The notes beneath the pieces were generated by a model. The model was not told the origin of the DNA and did not search any database. It worked only from the letters and a program-made list of their open reading frames with translations. From positions 1 to 64,000 of IMG/VR virus record IMGVR_UViG_3300042298_000319: DNA of 64,000 nt. The stretch is one strand, 5' to 3'. The translations under genes and the position numbers were made by a program. Origin of the DNA: a virus. Of the stretch, positions 51,084 to 57,805 are shown one piece after another. Within the stretch, counting starts at the first letter, position 1. Each line of letters starts with the position of its first letter.

Positions 51084-52331
51084 TTATTCCCCTTCGATGA
51101 TTAGTTTCTTACCGCTTGGTGGTACAAAGCGGCTGTTGCCTTTCACAAGCCACAGCGTATCGACTGTCGCCGCCCATTGGATGTTGTCCTCAAGGTAACC
51201 GTCAGTCAGTATCACCGCGCAGTCTGGTGTGAGTTTGTTCTTGATGATGTACTCCGATACACAGGAAGCCCGTGTACCACCGCCGCCTTGTGGCTTAAGT
51301 AGCTTTCGGATGTTGTCGTAGTCATCAGTAAACACTTGCTCCCCATGCACATGCGTATCCCACCACAGCACACGTACCTTCTCTGGCCTACAAGTCTCAC
51401 ACGCAGCAGCAATCTGTACTGCTACCGCAGCCAAATCTGCGTCACCTATCGAGCCTGAAGTATCCACAGCGAACAGCACTTCTGTGATGGTCTCAGACTC
51501 AACGCTTGGCGCAAGAATGTCATTGGCAAGCAAACTGCGATTGAACCTACGCCACGTTAGTTCATCTGCGCCACGTACCGATGTCTTGACGTAATCCTGC
51601 AACTCCTTACGCCAATCGACAGGGGATACCAGAGACTCCTCTAGCTCTCGCGGCATCTTAGTTCCAAGCCGACCAGCAAGCATCCCGCCCTCGCGCAACG
51701 CTTTGCCGATCTTCTCTTCTAACTCTTTCATCTCTTCCGGTGTCTTACCCTCCGTACCTTGTGCGTCATGTTCGTCGGAGCCTTCGGTTGAATGTGTCTT
51801 ACCGTTAACTACGACTTCACCCTTCCCTGAACCGTTAGATTGTCCGCTACCGTCCGGCTGTGTCCGGCTTTGTCCGCTACTGTCCGGCGGTGGTGGGTTC
51901 TGCTTCTTGAGATCGTTGTATATCTCACGCACAGACCAGCCATCGTAGTGAGGATCAAAGATGCCCCCCTCCGGTAGCTTGCATAGCTTCTTGTCATTCA
52001 GTCTGTTGATGATGTTGTTGACCACGATGTCCATTGCCACGTTAGCCAGCAAGCGGTTCTCATCCATCAAATCCTTGTGTCGAGGAATGTGCATCAACGC
52101 TACATGTAAATTCTCATGCAGAATCAACCCGCGTAGTTCTTCGTCACTCAGCTTCTCAATGAACTTGGCTGAATACTTCTTGTTGAGCCCATCGGTGTAC
52201 GCAGTAAACATCTCGTCTGATACATGAGATTCACCTGCCATGATCACGCCTGAGTACAACGCCGTCTCTGGATGTCGCATCAATGCGATATGATTCTTTT
52301 TCATCCTCTCTTCTGGTGTGATGCTAATCAT
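51084..52331 (-). CDS. VWA-domain protein with HExxH metallopeptidase-like domain
   Basis: A 415-residue protein starting at the ATG at 52331, behind AGGAAAGG inside a TTCAGG-type palindrome; the upstream in-frame reading lacks a ribosome site. His72-Glu-Asn-Leu-His76 (LILHENLHVALMH) is a zinc motif. An acidic linker with Pro/Ser/Gly repeats follows at 145-195, then a VWA domain with a MIDAS motif DTSGS at 290-294. This matches DUF2201-type partners of MoxR ATPases. It likely recognises substrate and works with the ATPase encoded just upstream. Confidence 0.82.
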   Translation of the reverse strand: MISITPEERMKKNHIALMRHPETALYSGVIMAGESHVSDEMFTAYTDGLNKKYSAKFIEKLSDEELRGLILHENLHVALMHIPRHKDLMDENRLLANVAMDIVVNNIINRLNDKKLCKLPEGGIFDPHYDGWSVREIYNDLKKQNPPPPDSSGQSRTQPDGSGQSNGSGKGEVVVNGKTHSTEGSDEHDAQGTEGKTPEEMKELEEKIGKALREGGMLAGRLGTKMPRELEESLVSPVDWRKELQDYVKTSVRGADELTWRRFNRSLLANDILAPSVESETITEVLFAVDTSGSIGDADLAAVAVQIAAACETCRPEKVRVLWWDTHVHGEQVFTDDYDNIRKLLKPQGGGGTRASCVSEYIIKNKLTPDCAVILTDGYLEDNIQWAATVDTLWLVKGNSRFVPPSGKKLIIEGE

Positions 52332-52333
52332 CG

Positions 52334-52351
52334 GTTCACCCTTTCCTGAAC
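52334..52351. promoter_or_regulatory. GTTCA..TGAAC element containing a ribosome site
   Basis: On the minus strand GTTCAGGAAAGGGTGAAC: arms GTTCA and TGAAC enclose AGGAAAGG, the ribosome site of the VWA gene. Upstream on the minus strand it shares TTGATTAACAGTTCAG with 55735-55751. Confidence 0.65.
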
Positions 52352-52357
52352 TGTTAA

Positions 52358-53494
52358 TCAAAGATACTTGTAGTTAGTCATCGCCCATTGCTTGACTGTC
52401 TCATTGCCAGCAGCCAGCTTGGTGGTGCGCTTGTTGTCCAACAGCATCGTAAAGAAAAGACTCTGTAACTCGTCTTGCTTCATACGCTGAATGAACTGCA
52501 TAAAGCTAGACAAATCATCCTGCGTTTGAATCTCATCGACTGCATTGATCATCGTCATGCACAAAGCCGCAATGTCCTCTGGAAGAATAATTCCCATTGG
52601 GTCTTTGATAATTTCTCTGACCGGTGTTACTTGAGACTCCATGTCGATGAACACAGACAACAGCTTCGCACCCGACAGGCCAATCGTGCCAGCCAACGCA
52701 ACATCAGCCGCCGCTTTGCCCCACACGTTGCGGTTCTTGACGATACGGTTGCACTTCGACAACGAACGTGGCGAGATGAACGATACCGTCTGCGTAGGCT
52801 TAGTCGGGTTGAAGATGAACTCGTTGTTCTCCTGCCCACCATCCATGTAAGAGTTCAACACGCGAGGATTCATAGCAACGAACGCACGAATCGTCGAACT
52901 GATACCGTTATCACCAGCCCACTTGATCCAACGCCGAGCATCAGGCTTCTCCATACGCATGAGACAAATACGGTTGCCCTGATGCGCTTGCATCGCGTCA
53001 CCCACACCATCGCTTGAGTTATTAGATGTAGCAAAGACGATAGACCCAATAGGCAGCGGTCGATCACCTACCATGCGCTCTAACTTCAGGCGAGTAAACA
53101 GCGTACCCATCAGCTTGGGAACCTTGAACACCTCGTCAAGCATGATTACTTTAGGCTTGTCCGAATCTAGCTTGAACAGCGCGCCGATGTATTGCTCAAG
53201 AGACTTCTCAACGTGATTAGGGATAGTGCCAGAGATGTCCATGTAGTCCTTCGATGGGCAATCCACGTAGATGTAGTCATACTTGTCTGTAGGACAAACG
53301 TCTTTAGGGCGACGCCACTTGTCGCCATTGTTCTGAGCAATGAGTTTCAGAATAGATGTCTTACCTACTCCGGGCTCGCTGATAATGACAGGCGTGACAT
53401 GATCGTCTGATTCTTCAGTTGTCTCTGACATTACAGGAATCATCGCAGCGAGCTGCTCGATGTTGACGGTGTCGGTGAAATGAATCTTAGCCAT
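52358..53494 (-). CDS. MoxR-type AAA+ ATPase
   Basis: A 378-residue ATPase. Walker A EPGVGKTS at 40-47, Walker B VIMLDEVF with Asp120-Glu121, sensor-like TSNNSSDGVGDAMQ near residue 155, and an insertion typical of MoxR/RavA relatives. The ribosome site is CGAAAGG. Such ATPases work with VWA proteins to insert cofactors or remodel complexes (established for RavA-ViaA, CbbQ-CbbO and NorQ-NorD). The phage target is unknown. Confidence 0.85.
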   Translation of the reverse strand: MAKIHFTDTVNIEQLAAMIPVMSETTEESDDHVTPVIISEPGVGKTSILKLIAQNNGDKWRRPKDVCPTDKYDYIYVDCPSKDYMDISGTIPNHVEKSLEQYIGALFKLDSDKPKVIMLDEVFKVPKLMGTLFTRLKLERMVGDRPLPIGSIVFATSNNSSDGVGDAMQAHQGNRICLMRMEKPDARRWIKWAGDNGISSTIRAFVAMNPRVLNSYMDGGQENNEFIFNPTKPTQTVSFISPRSLSKCNRIVKNRNVWGKAAADVALAGTIGLSGAKLLSVFIDMESQVTPVREIIKDPMGIILPEDIAALCMTMINAVDEIQTQDDLSSFMQFIQRMKQDELQSLFFTMLLDNKRTTKLAAGNETVKQWAMTNYKYL

Positions 53495-53523
53495 GATTTG
53501 TTTCCTTTCGGGTTGTGAGTTAA

Positions 53524-54429
53524 TTAGATACTACGTGGTGCAAACTTCGACAGGATGTCATCCATCTCGTCTTTTACTTGTGACCGTACTGCATCTGAAT
53601 CACGCAACGCTTCTGCATCAACGCCGCGCAACGCTAGGTCAAGCCTAGTTACTGCTTCATCCAACGCTGAATCGTTAGTCAGGTTGAAGTCTTTGAAGAG
53701 ACGACAATACTCTTTCGCCTTGTCCACCGTACCCTCGTATATCTTGCGCTTCTTCTGCTTGGTCTCGCCATCGGTCGTTGTTGTCTCATCGTACCCGCAG
53801 CAATGCGCGAGTGACTCCATGACATCAACCAACCTCTCTACCTGATCGTTCAGGATGCCCTGAACTATTGTTTCCGCTTGGCGACTGTAATGTGTATTCA
53901 AGTCATTAGCCAAGTCCTGCGCTATCGCGCACCGATAGTCGCCCACCGGAACCTCGCTGGTGTACAGCGTGACCCCGAACTTGTTACGCACCTGATCCAC
54001 CGTCGGGTAGTCATCGCGGTTAAACATATCGCCCTGCGCGAACGCCATGTTCGACACCGTTGTGTTGTAGTTGTTACAGAAGTTGTCTAAAAGACGCGTG
54101 AACTCAATCTCGTGCCAGTCAAACTCCTGCATGAACTTGGGCAACGCTACGTACGGCAGATAGTCCTGCGACTTGTTCCACGGATAGGTCGAACGCTGTA
54201 TCCAGTTGTAGATCGTCTGACGATAGTTCAGCAACGCCTTGTGGTCGACGTTGTTCGCCAGCAAGTTTTTAACGAACCTGCCTGCATTCGTATCGGCTTT
54301 CTTTGCGGTAGTAACCTCATTGCTGATGGCTCGGTCTTGCTTGGTAGCTGACCAGACGTTGACCTCGACTGCGACCAGAAGGCCGCTGGTTGCGAGTGAC
54401 GTGATGTGCTGTGGTTTATTGAGTTCCAT
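53524..54429 (-). CDS. DUF3150-like third partner of the MoxR/VWA module
   Basis: A 301-residue, helical, soluble protein. Its start (HITSLATSGLLVAVEVNVWS) and RQTIYNWIQRSTYPW resemble DUF3150 proteins, which by memory neighbour CobS/MoxR-like ATPase and CobT/VWA genes in phages and plasmids. It is the first gene behind the strong promoter at 54518-54546, with CGAAAGGAAA before its ATG. It may be an adaptor or substrate of the ATPase pair. Confidence 0.68.
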   Translation of the reverse strand: MELNKPQHITSLATSGLLVAVEVNVWSATKQDRAISNEVTTAKKADTNAGRFVKNLLANNVDHKALLNYRQTIYNWIQRSTYPWNKSQDYLPYVALPKFMQEFDWHEIEFTRLLDNFCNNYNTTVSNMAFAQGDMFNRDDYPTVDQVRNKFGVTLYTSEVPVGDYRCAIAQDLANDLNTHYSRQAETIVQGILNDQVERLVDVMESLAHCCGYDETTTTDGETKQKKRKIYEGTVDKAKEYCRLFKDFNLTNDSALDEAVTRLDLALRGVDAEALRDSDAVRSQVKDEMDDILSKFAPRSI

Positions 54430-54459
54430 GATGTTTCCTTTCGTTTCGTTGATGAGTGA

Positions 54460-54475
54460 TTCAGGTGACCCTGAA
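54460..54475. promoter_or_regulatory. TTCAGG-TGAC-CCTGAA palindrome in the leader of the MoxR module
   Basis: A perfect 6-bp arm palindrome between the strong promoter and the first gene, followed on the plus strand by CCGTTAAC. A near copy sits at the same relative place behind the promoter at 57140. It may be an operator or a leader hairpin. Confidence 0.65.
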
Positions 54476-54517
54476 CCGTTAACTGCGTTGCGTGCTACTT
54501 TCCCTTACCACACTATA

Positions 54518-54546
54518 ATTATACTATAACTTGACATATTAGTCAA
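54518..54546 (-). promoter_or_regulatory. Strong sigma70-type promoter for the MoxR/VWA operon
   Basis: On the minus strand TTGACT, a 17-bp spacer, and a consensus TATAAT. The -35 region lies inside an inverted repeat (ACTTGAC..GTCAAGT) that could bind a repressor. The near-identical unit at 57140-57168 supports function. Confidence 0.85.
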
Positions 54547-54564
54547 GTAGTTTACTCGTGTTTT

Positions 54565-54672
54565 TTAGATGACCCAGAACCATAACTGCGGATACGTGTA
54601 GGCAACCCAACCACCCAAGCACGTAAGCGCAGCTGGCGCAGCCGCCAGAGCAAGCAGAAGCCAGTTACCCAC
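54565..54672 (-). CDS. 35-aa membrane peptide
   Basis: GTG at 54672 lies 6 bp inside the preceding gene, behind GGGAGG, and reads to a TAA at 54565. The product is one hydrophobic stretch (NWLLLALAAAPAALTCLGGW) plus an aromatic tail. The start is well placed, but no homologue was tested. It ends about 20 bp before the next promoter. Confidence 0.5.
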   Translation of the reverse strand: MGNWLLLALAAAPAALTCLGGWVAYTYPQLWFWVI

Positions 54673-54880
54673 GGCGCTTGCCTCCCCTGACGCTAAAGAT
54701 TTTGTCGCCATCCTCATCCAGCACCGCATAGCCACTTTCGGTCAGCTCAATAGCCCAATCCCTACGCGCTATGCGGTCGAGCATGTACATAATCTTATGC
54801 CTAAAAATCTTTTTACTGACGTGTTGTGCTACTACCACACAGCCAAGTACTATCGTTGCTATCTCGTAGAAGTTATCCAT
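54665..54880 (-). CDS. 71-aa membrane-anchored protein
   Basis: Start taken as the ATG at 54880 (GGAG 9 bases upstream); ATG 54895 is an alternative giving 76 aa. N-terminal membrane segment (EIATIVLGCVVVAQHV), then a basic, soluble C-terminal domain (IARRDWAIELTESGYAVLDE ... VRGGKRRG). Function unknown. Confidence 0.6.
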   Translation of the reverse strand: MDNFYEIATIVLGCVVVAQHVSKKIFRHKIMYMLDRIARRDWAIELTESGYAVLDEDGDKIFSVRGGKRRG

Positions 54881-54881
54881 C

Positions 54882-55232
54882 TCATAGTTCTCCATGCGTT
54901 TCTTTAAAAGTGGTTGCTTCGCTTCCAGTATCCCCCTCGGCTACCTGATCCGCAGTCAAGTTGGCTATCTGCACCAGCTTCTCCTCCACCTGCTCGTCGG
55001 TCAGCCAGCCGATCACGTCACCCTCTGAACAGACATCTTTCGGGTAGATAAGTACGTAGTTACCCCCCTCCCCCTCGAACCGGATAACGCCTAGCTCCCA
55101 CAGACCCTCGTCGCCTCCGTAGGTAAACTCACCCCTGACAACAGACGCACCAGCCCCGTTGGGGAAGCGGTAAAGTTTCTGTACAGACGTAGGCTCATGC
55201 TTGATCACCACGTCGTAAGGTCTTATATCCAT
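54882..55232 (-). CDS. 116-aa acidic protein
   Basis: Soluble, beta-rich (RFPNGAGASVVRGEFTYGGD, GNYVLIYPKDVCSEGDVIGW), then an acidic tail (KLVQIANLTADQVAEGDTGS). Ribosome site GGGAGG. Its start lies 10 bp inside the 42-aa gene. No recognised fold. It belongs to the early gene run of 54.6-57.0 kb. Confidence 0.65.
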   Translation of the reverse strand: MDIRPYDVVIKHEPTSVQKLYRFPNGAGASVVRGEFTYGGDEGLWELGVIRFEGEGGNYVLIYPKDVCSEGDVIGWLTDEQVEEKLVQIANLTADQVAEGDTGSEATTFKETHGEL

Positions 55233-55351
55233 CCCATCCTCCCTTTGGTCTTGACGATCAACGCCAGCCAGAATTCTCTCGCCTGACGGTCATGGTCTAT
55301 TCCCCGGAGAACGCGCTTGGCATCGCGTATTACTTTCTTATATCGTTTCAT
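55223..55351 (-). CDS. 42-aa basic protein
   Basis: ATG at 55351, just after a TTCAG..CTGAA palindrome holding the ribosome site (GGGAGGG). Product is a basic helix (KRYKKVIRDAKRVLRGIDHD). It joins the preceding stop by ATGA and overlaps the next start by 10 bp. Small basic early proteins can target host RNA polymerase or nucleic acids; nothing here proves that. Confidence 0.55.
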   Translation of the reverse strand: MKRYKKVIRDAKRVLRGIDHDRQAREFWLALIVKTKGRMGWI

Positions 55352-55515
55352 TTCAGCCCTCCCTGAAGAGTTACTTTCCTCACGGCTGCATCAGCCGACG
55401 CTGCGCGTACGAACGCCGCTGTCCATGCCTTCGGATGCCAGCCGCACGTACCTAGTTGCCCTTGTGGGCGAACACACCACTCGCCATTGCGTAGTTGAAT
55501 AGCTTCTAGTTTCAT
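55348..55515 (-). CDS. 55-aa protein with Cys/Trp core
   Basis: Starts at ATG 55515, overlapping the zinc-finger gene's stop (ATGA), and its own stop overlaps the 42-aa gene start (ATGA). Contains GEWCVRPQGQLGTCGWHPKA and an Ala-rich helix. Ribosome site GGGAGGG. Function unknown; the double overlap supports translation. Confidence 0.55.
   Translation of the reverse strand: MKLEAIQLRNGEWCVRPQGQLGTCGWHPKAWTAAFVRAASADAAVRKVTLQGGLK
55352..55367. promoter_or_regulatory. TTCAG..CTGAA element containing a ribosome site
   Basis: On the minus strand TTCAG, GGAGGG, CTGAA directly before the ATG of the 42-aa gene, so the ribosome site lies between the arms. Confidence 0.6.
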
Positions 55516-55724
55516 TTCACCAGCCCTCCCTTGTTGTTCAACCCCTTCAAGTCAGCCAAGTCTGTGACCAACACGTAATTGCTCTTGTGCATCGGTGCGA
55601 TGGTGCGCTTGATCCCCCGTGCCGCTTGCTCTCCGCATGGTTTACAAGTCTTTGCCCCGATAGCCCACCTAGCTAGGGCGTACTCCGCCCCGCACAACAT
55701 GCACTCTGGAACGTAATCTTCCAT
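55512..55724 (-). CDS. 70-aa zinc-finger protein
   Basis: From the ATG at 55724 behind GGGAGGGG in the palindrome region; the longer reading is an antiparallel extension. Cys pairs ECMLCGAEY and CKPCGEQAARG make a treble-clef or zinc-ribbon-like fold with a basic loop between. Possible nucleic-acid or protein binder. Function unknown. Confidence 0.65.
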   Translation of the reverse strand: MEDYVPECMLCGAEYALARWAIGAKTCKPCGEQAARGIKRTIAPMHKSNYVLVTDLADLKGLNNKGGLVK

Positions 55725-55734
55725 GTCACCCCTC

Positions 55735-55751
55735 CCTGAACTGTTAATCAA
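55735..55751. promoter_or_regulatory. Half-element with ribosome site before the zinc-finger gene
   Basis: On the minus strand TTGATTAACAGTTCAGG followed by GAGGGGTGAC and the ATG at 55724. The first 16 bases equal the VWA-gene copy. Confidence 0.6.
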
Positions 55752-56112
55752 TGTGTATGCTTCGACTGAGTCTGAGTCTGCCGCCGCATAACCCTGCCTC
55801 GTAATGCTCCACATCGTCGTAACTCTCGCCCACACGCATAAACTCGTAGCCGTACTTGCTGTCGTGATGCTCCGCGCAGAACGTCTCCTGAAAGTCAGTA
55901 AAGAGTTTCTCTAGCCGACGTATGGATGGATAGTCTGGATACCACTTCCATTGCTCCGCAGTAAACACCACCTCGGTATCATGGAACTCAAAGTAATCTA
56001 TCTCATCGTCGTGTATGTGTTGCTTTAGCCACGTAGTCATGATTGCGCCCGCGCCCTTGTCATCGGGTTTGCTGGTGTACATGATGCACGTCACGTCAGA
56101 ACGGTAGCCCAT
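55744..56112 (-). CDS. 122-aa phage protein, MGYRSDV type
   Basis: Starts at ATG 56112 (GGGAGGGG). Opens MGYRSDVTCIMYTSKPDDKG and continues with acidic aromatic segments (TWLKQHIHDDEIDYFEFHDT, EQWKWYPDYPSIRRLEKLF). I recall MGYRSDV-starting proteins of this length in phages and mobile elements, function unknown. Its start lies 17 bp inside the next gene. Confidence 0.65.
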   Translation of the reverse strand: MGYRSDVTCIMYTSKPDDKGAGAIMTTWLKQHIHDDEIDYFEFHDTEVVFTAEQWKWYPDYPSIRRLEKLFTDFQETFCAEHHDSKYGYEFMRVGESYDDVEHYEAGLCGGRLRLSRSIHID

Positions 56113-56611
56113 CTTCCCCTCCCTTCGCATAGAAGTTGTTCGATATAGCCACGTCGATGTTCAAGTCCAAGTACCGCCGATATGCGCCCAGACGTACCAC
56201 GTCGCTGTCTTCGATAGTCCTGTACACGTTGAACTTCACCCAGACATGTTCTAGCGCATAGCCCTCGGTCGGCTCGTCACCCTCGCCCCACCACACGCTG
56301 TCATCGTCGTAGTCAGGCAGGAACGTCTCCTTGTAGTCATGGATCAACGCGTTTAACTGCTCGTAGTCGTGTGATGTATGAAATGTTCCACCCACGATAA
56401 TCCCACGCGGCTCCATCACGTCACACCACCCGCCGTATGACGTGTTGAACCCCTGCTTTTCCCACCACCCCTTGAGAACAGCAAACTCGCCTCTGGCTCG
56501 TGCCACCTGAGACTGTTTGTCCTCCTCGGTGTAGTACTTCAGGATACGGTTGTCCACCTCAGCAGTCGATGTGTAAAAGGCAACGTGTGCCTTGAGAAGT
56601 TTTATGCTCAT
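56096..56611 (-). CDS. 171-aa protein of unknown function
   Basis: Mixed alpha/beta, Trp/Tyr-rich and acidic (GGWCDVMEPRGIIVGGTFHT, ETFLPDYDDDSVWWGEGDEP). ATG overlaps the preceding stop by ATGA. No catalytic motif seen. It lies in the early gene run between the two TTGACT promoters. Confidence 0.65.
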   Translation of the reverse strand: MSIKLLKAHVAFYTSTAEVDNRILKYYTEEDKQSQVARARGEFAVLKGWWEKQGFNTSYGGWCDVMEPRGIIVGGTFHTSHDYEQLNALIHDYKETFLPDYDDDSVWWGEGDEPTEGYALEHVWVKFNVYRTIEDSDVVRLGAYRRYLDLNIDVAISNNFYAKGGEDGLPF

Positions 56612-56808
56612 AGGTCACAGTCTCCACCCAACCCCTGCATGTTCTCCCACAGGTCTAACTCCAGCTGAATCCACAGCGGCATGTCGTCGGCTTCGGTTAC
56701 TGTGGCTAGAAACTCCTGCTCGGCATCTGCCAACGCTTGACCCATCAGGTCAGGCATATTCTCGCGCCATTCTTGCATCTCGATCATTAGTTGTTTGATA
56801 CGTCCCAT
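56608..56808 (-). CDS. 66-aa acidic helical protein
   Basis: Ribosome site CGAAAGGAGC before ATG 56808. An amphipathic, acidic helix (EMQEWRENMPDLMGQALADA) followed by TVTEADDMPLWIQLELDLWE. No recognised family. Acidic small proteins of this kind sometimes mimic DNA, but this is speculation. Confidence 0.65.
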   Translation of the reverse strand: MGRIKQLMIEMQEWRENMPDLMGQALADAEQEFLATVTEADDMPLWIQLELDLWENMQGLGGDCDL

Positions 56809-56839
56809 GATGTTGCTCCTTTCGATTAATTAAATAACA

Positions 56840-56857
56840 GTTCAGATCACGCTGAAC
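56840..56857. promoter_or_regulatory. GTTCAG-ATCACG-CTGAAC perfect palindrome
   Basis: An 18-bp palindrome that overlaps the 3' end of the 56842 gene. It is a member of the repeated TTCAGG family in this arm, here with symmetric arms GTTCAG/CTGAAC. Confidence 0.6.
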
Positions 56858-57039
56858 GCTTGATCGTCACCGTCGTAGAACCAGTCTGTGTAACTGTAGA
56901 TACTGCCCTCGTTGCTGAAGTACTGCCCATGCAGCGGCTCTTCTACGTATTCTTCGAACCCTGCTTCCTCCAGAGAAACTATTAGGCCACGCTCCCGCGC
57001 AACGTCTTCCCACTCCATCTCATCGACTAAATCAAACAT
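56842..57039 (-). CDS. 65-aa acidic protein, first gene behind the 57.1-kb promoter
   Basis: Very acidic and aromatic (EWEDVARERGLIVSLEEAGF ... YTDWFYDGDDQAFSVI). ATG 57039 has CGAAAGGG upstream. It is the first gene after a strong promoter, so it may be among the first proteins made. Anti-restriction or inhibitor functions are possible but not supported by a motif. Confidence 0.65.
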   Translation of the reverse strand: MFDLVDEMEWEDVARERGLIVSLEEAGFEEYVEEPLHGQYFSNEGSIYSYTDWFYDGDDQAFSVI

Positions 57040-57063
57040 GGTGAACCCTTTCGTAAATAGTGA

Positions 57064-57079
57064 GTCAGGTGACCCTGAA
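57064..57079. promoter_or_regulatory. TTCAGG-type palindrome in leader of the 57.1-kb promoter
   Basis: GTCAGG, TGAC, CCTGAA; near identical to 54460-54475, both followed by CTGTTAA or CCGTTAA on the plus strand. Lies between the promoter and the ribosome site. Confidence 0.6.
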
Positions 57080-57139
57080 CTGTTAAATAAAAATGCTGGT
57101 GTTGGATGCTATCTAGCTACATTGCTCTCCAACAGTATA

Positions 57140-57168
57140 ATTATAGCATAACTTAACATATAAGTCAA
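57140..57168 (-). promoter_or_regulatory. Strong sigma70-type promoter (early)
   Basis: On the minus strand TTGACT, 17-bp spacer, TATAAT. The -35 is embedded in an inverted repeat (ACTTGACTTATATGTTAAGT) like that at 54541. It should drive the 54.6-57.0 kb gene run. Confidence 0.85.
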
Positions 57169-57686
57169 GTTGTTTGGGTGACTTTTTTAGGCAGGGGTTT
57201 GTTCTGATTTTGGGCTGGTGAGATGAGTTTTGGAACGAAAAAAGGGCTGAAAACCCGCATTATTCCGTGAGGGTGTTCTGAGGAAAATGGTTGCCAGAAC
57301 AGAAAAAGTACGCGTAAGTGTTTGTATTTCTTATTTTATTTTTTAACATAAACTATATATAGTTGTTCTGTTCTAGAAAAAATATGAGTACGCTTCCTTC
57401 GGAGTGAATTTTGCACTTGCCACAGGACTCGACCGATCCGTAAAAAATCGTGCGTTTCCCTCCCCCTACCCCAAAAACACCGGAACATTGGAACAAACGC
57501 TGAAAACCCGCATAAATCCTAGCTTTTCTTGTTCTGCCTGACCCTGTTTGTTCCGGCTTTTTTGGAACAAGCTATCGGAACAAGGCAACTCAGCGTCATT
57601 TAAGCAAACGGTAAATGATGCAACTCACAATAATTTCCGCCGAACGAGCCTTTTCCATCAACATGGTGTAAAAGTTAATTTAACGA

Positions 57687-57703
57687 GTCAGGCATAGCTG
57701 AAC
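57687..57703. promoter_or_regulatory. TTCAGG-type imperfect palindrome before the 57.8-kb terminator block
   Basis: GTCAGG followed by CTGAAC. It has the same position relative to the CACGCGCG repeat as the copies at 58542 and 59421, so it is part of a three-fold cassette. Confidence 0.55.
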
Positions 57704-57727
57704 TCTTATTTAACGCGCTTGCCCGCG

Positions 57728-57758
57728 CACGCGCGAGGACAAAGAACTGGTTTCAAAA
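57728..57758. repeat. Cassette repeat copy A (GACAAAGAACTGGTTTCAAA core)
   Basis: The element CACGCGCGAGGACAAA plus GAACTGGTTTCAAA occurs three times in the plus strand (here, 58592-58629, 59472-59503). Each lies between a TTCAGG palindrome and an intrinsic terminator of the next minus-strand gene. Too short and conserved for chance. Confidence 0.75.
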
Positions 57759-57768
57759 ACGCAGGCGC

Positions 57769-57800
57769 AAAAAAGCCGACGCGTCTTGCGACGCGTCGGC
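57769..57800 (-). terminator. Strong intrinsic terminator for the 57806 gene
   Basis: On the minus strand GCCGACGCGTC, loop GCAA, GACGCGTCGGC then T6. An 11-bp perfect stem, so very strong. It isolates the 57806 paralogue from the non-coding region. Confidence 0.92.
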
Positions 57801-57805
57801 TAAAA

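Larger units (their letters stand above)
57170..57768. other. About 600-bp non-coding region with GAACA/TGTTC repeats, candidate origin
   Basis: No gene could be supported here. About 11 GAACA or TGTTC elements lie between 57202 and 57583 on both strands, mostly as (T/G)GTTC(T/C) or GGAACA. A 15-bp direct repeat (GCTGAAAACCCGCAT) occurs at 57246-57260 and 57499-57513. An AT-rich stretch (57311-57360) and several T-runs are interspersed. Clusters of short iterons around AT-rich DNA are typical of replication origins or repressor-binding regions. The role is inferred. Confidence 0.55.

Noticed and set aside
54239-54529. 96-aa plus-strand frame crossing the promoter region
   Set aside because: It overlaps the DUF3150-like gene and the strong minus-strand promoter, with no ribosome site.
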